Shown one piece after another: positions 63,001 through 64,000 of a stretch of DNA of 64,000 nucleotides (within the stretch, counting starts at the first letter, position 1; every line of letters starts with the position of its first letter). The position numbers and the translations under genes are program-made. This stretch comes from Rhizobium sp. G21 (lineage in GTDB: Bacteria; Pseudomonadota; Alphaproteobacteria; Rhizobiales; Rhizobiaceae), in NCBI RefSeq assembly GCF_014158035.1, contig NZ_JACFXW010000001.1, forward strand, positions 3,450,001 through 3,514,000, written 5' to 3'. The notes beneath the pieces are model-generated. The model was not told the DNA's origin. It did no database searches and worked only from the letters and a program-made list of their open reading frames with translations.

Positions 63001-64000
63001 CACCAACGCGATCGACATTCGCGGCGTGACCAAATATTACGGCCATGGCGACTACCGCGTGGCGGCCGTGCGAGAAGCCAATCTCTCGATCCGGCAAAAC
63101 GAATTTTTTACGCTTCTTGGCCCCTCCGGCTGCGGCAAGACCACGCTGCTCCGGATGATCGCCGGTTTCGAATTTCCGCAGGAAGGCGACCTGATCCTCT
63201 ACGGCGAGAACATCGCCGAAATGCCGCCGTTCAAGCGCCCGATCAACACGGTTTTCCAAAATTATGCGCTTTTCCCGCATATGTCGGTGGCCGACAATAT
63301 CGGCTTCGGCCTGAAGATGCTCGGTAGACCCAAGACGGAGATCCAGGCGCGCGTCGCCGAGATGCTGAAGCTCGTGCGGATGGAGCATCTCGCGGGACGC
63401 GCCACCAGCCAGTTGTCCGGCGGTCAACAGCAGCGTGTGGCGCTTGCCCGAGCGCTCGCGCCGGCGCCCAAGGTGCTGCTGCTCGACGAGCCGCTCTCGG
63501 CGCTGGACTACAAGCTTCGCAAGGAAATGCAGGTGGAGCTCAAGCGGCTGCAGGCCGAAACCGGCATCACCTTCATTTTCGTCACGCATGACCAGGAAGA
63601 AGCGCTGACCATGTCGGACCGGATCGCGGTGATGTCGGCCGGCCGCATCCTGCAGGTCGGCGCGCCCCGCGACATTTACGATCGGCCCGCCGATCGCTTC
63701 GTGGCCGACTTCATCGGCGAGACGAATTTCCTCAAGGGCAGGATCGGCGCGATCGAGGCCGGCGCGGCGAAAGTCGACCTCGCCTGCGGCGTCTCGCTCA
63801 CCGGTCCCCTTCCCGACGGCGCCTCGGCCGGCGACGAAGTGACGGTGATGATCCGTCCCGAGCATAGCCGGCTAACCCGCGAGGGCGGCGCGCTGTCCGG
63901 CGAGGTCGCGTCGATCGTCTATTTCGGCACCGACACCTATTTCAACCTTCGTCTTTCCGACGGCTCCACCTTCACCGTGCGCCAGCAGAACCGGCCGGGC
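62993..64000 (+). CDS. ABC transporter ATP-binding protein, spermidine/putrescine type (PotA-like; 3' end outside window)
   Basis: This ATPase has Walker [10 protein letters not shown], the Q-loop [14 protein letters not shown], signature [15 protein letters not shown], Walker [13 protein letters not shown], the H-loop [14 protein letters not shown], and the TOBE region starting about residue 250 ([10 protein letters not shown]). 336 residues are visible and the gene continues past the edge. It differs clearly from the PotA-like gene at 48-49 kb, so the genome has two such systems. Further transport genes probably follow outside the window. Confidence 0.93.
   Translation, partial: MSDTNAIDIRGVTKYYGHGDYRVAAVREANLSIRQNEFFTLLGPSGCGKTTLLRMIAGFEFPQEGDLILYGENIAEMPPFKRPINTVFQNYALFPHMSVADNIGFGLKMLGRPKTEIQARVAEMLKLVRMEHLAGRATSQLSGGQQQRVALARALAPAPKVLLLDEPLSALDYKLRKEMQVELKRLQAETGITFIFVTHDQEEALTMSDRIAVMSAGRILQVGAPRDIYDRPADRFVADFIGETNFLKGRIGAIEAGAAKVDLACGVSLTGPLPDGASAGDEVTVMIRPEHSRLTREGGALSGEVASIVYFGTDTYFNLRLSDGSTFTVRQQNRPG

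Overview
The window is high-GC chromosomal DNA from an alphaproteobacterium, most likely a member of Hyphomicrobiales (Rhizobiales). The evidence is the small aa3-oxidase subunit IV gene next to a split pntAA/pntAB/pntB transhydrogenase, a soxBDAG sarcosine oxidase operon, a glgP-glgB-glgC-glgA-pgm glycogen operon, and RIME-like palindromic repeats between genes. The genus cannot be fixed from what I can see. No rRNA, tRNA, CRISPR array, prophage or transposase gene was found.

Layout. 1-6.1 kb: end of msrQ, a PuuD-like amidotransferase, an orphan TRAP binding protein, then the aa3 subunit IV gene and the proton-translocating transhydrogenase. 6.1-10 kb: brnTA toxin-antitoxin, a DadA-like oxidase, a beta-propeller (PD40) protein, a TPR lipoprotein and rpsU. 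10.1-15.4 kb: soxBDAG. 15.5-24.2 kb: a ParDE-like pair, a DUF2332 protein, glgX, a TetR/SRPBCC operon with a clear operator, a LysE exporter, a Ser/Thr kinase-UspA fusion with a partner phosphatase, and a GAF-GGDEF cyclase. 24.3-33.4 kb: the glycogen operon. 33.7-41.7 kb: a TadG-like vWFA protein, then a three-gene operon of a DUF2126 transglutaminase-like protein, an ATP-grasp/alpha-E fusion and a transglutaminase. 41.8-55.6 kb: a guanidino-compound locus made of a polyamine-type ABC transporter, an AruI-like 2-ketoarginine decarboxylase, a guanidinobutyrase-like ureohydrolase, a DMSP-lyase-like cupin and a LysR regulator. Divergent from it are an M20 hydrolase, an arginine-deiminase/DDAH-like enzyme, an FMN alpha-hydroxyacid oxidase and an FAD 2-hydroxyacid dehydrogenase. 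55.6-57.1 kb: an AT-rich islet with a sulfotransferase. 57.1-64 kb: a phosphodiesterase, a class III aminotransferase, a glutamine-synthetase-like (PuuA-type) ligase, a YtcJ-like amidohydrolase and the start of a second polyamine-type ABC operon.

How they fit. Nitrogen-rich small molecules dominate: sarcosine, guanidino acids, polyamines and D-amino acids. The 41.8-55.6 kb locus can be read as import of a guanidino compound, oxidation of a 2-hydroxy acid to 2-ketoarginine, decarboxylation, and urea release to GABA. The later ligase, aminotransferase and PuuD-like hydrolase fit GABA and polyamine metabolism. This pathway is inferred, not demonstrated.

Sequence quality. Eleven conserved genes are each split by one or more frame breaks: pntAB, the PD40 gene, the DUF2332 gene, the GGDEF gene, pgm, glgB three times, glgP, aruI, the ABC binding protein, the aminotransferase and the glutamine synthetase. 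Most are repaired by one base in a short homopolymer. So many identical lesions in housekeeping genes point to an indel-prone assembly rather than decay. I annotate each as one gene across the break.
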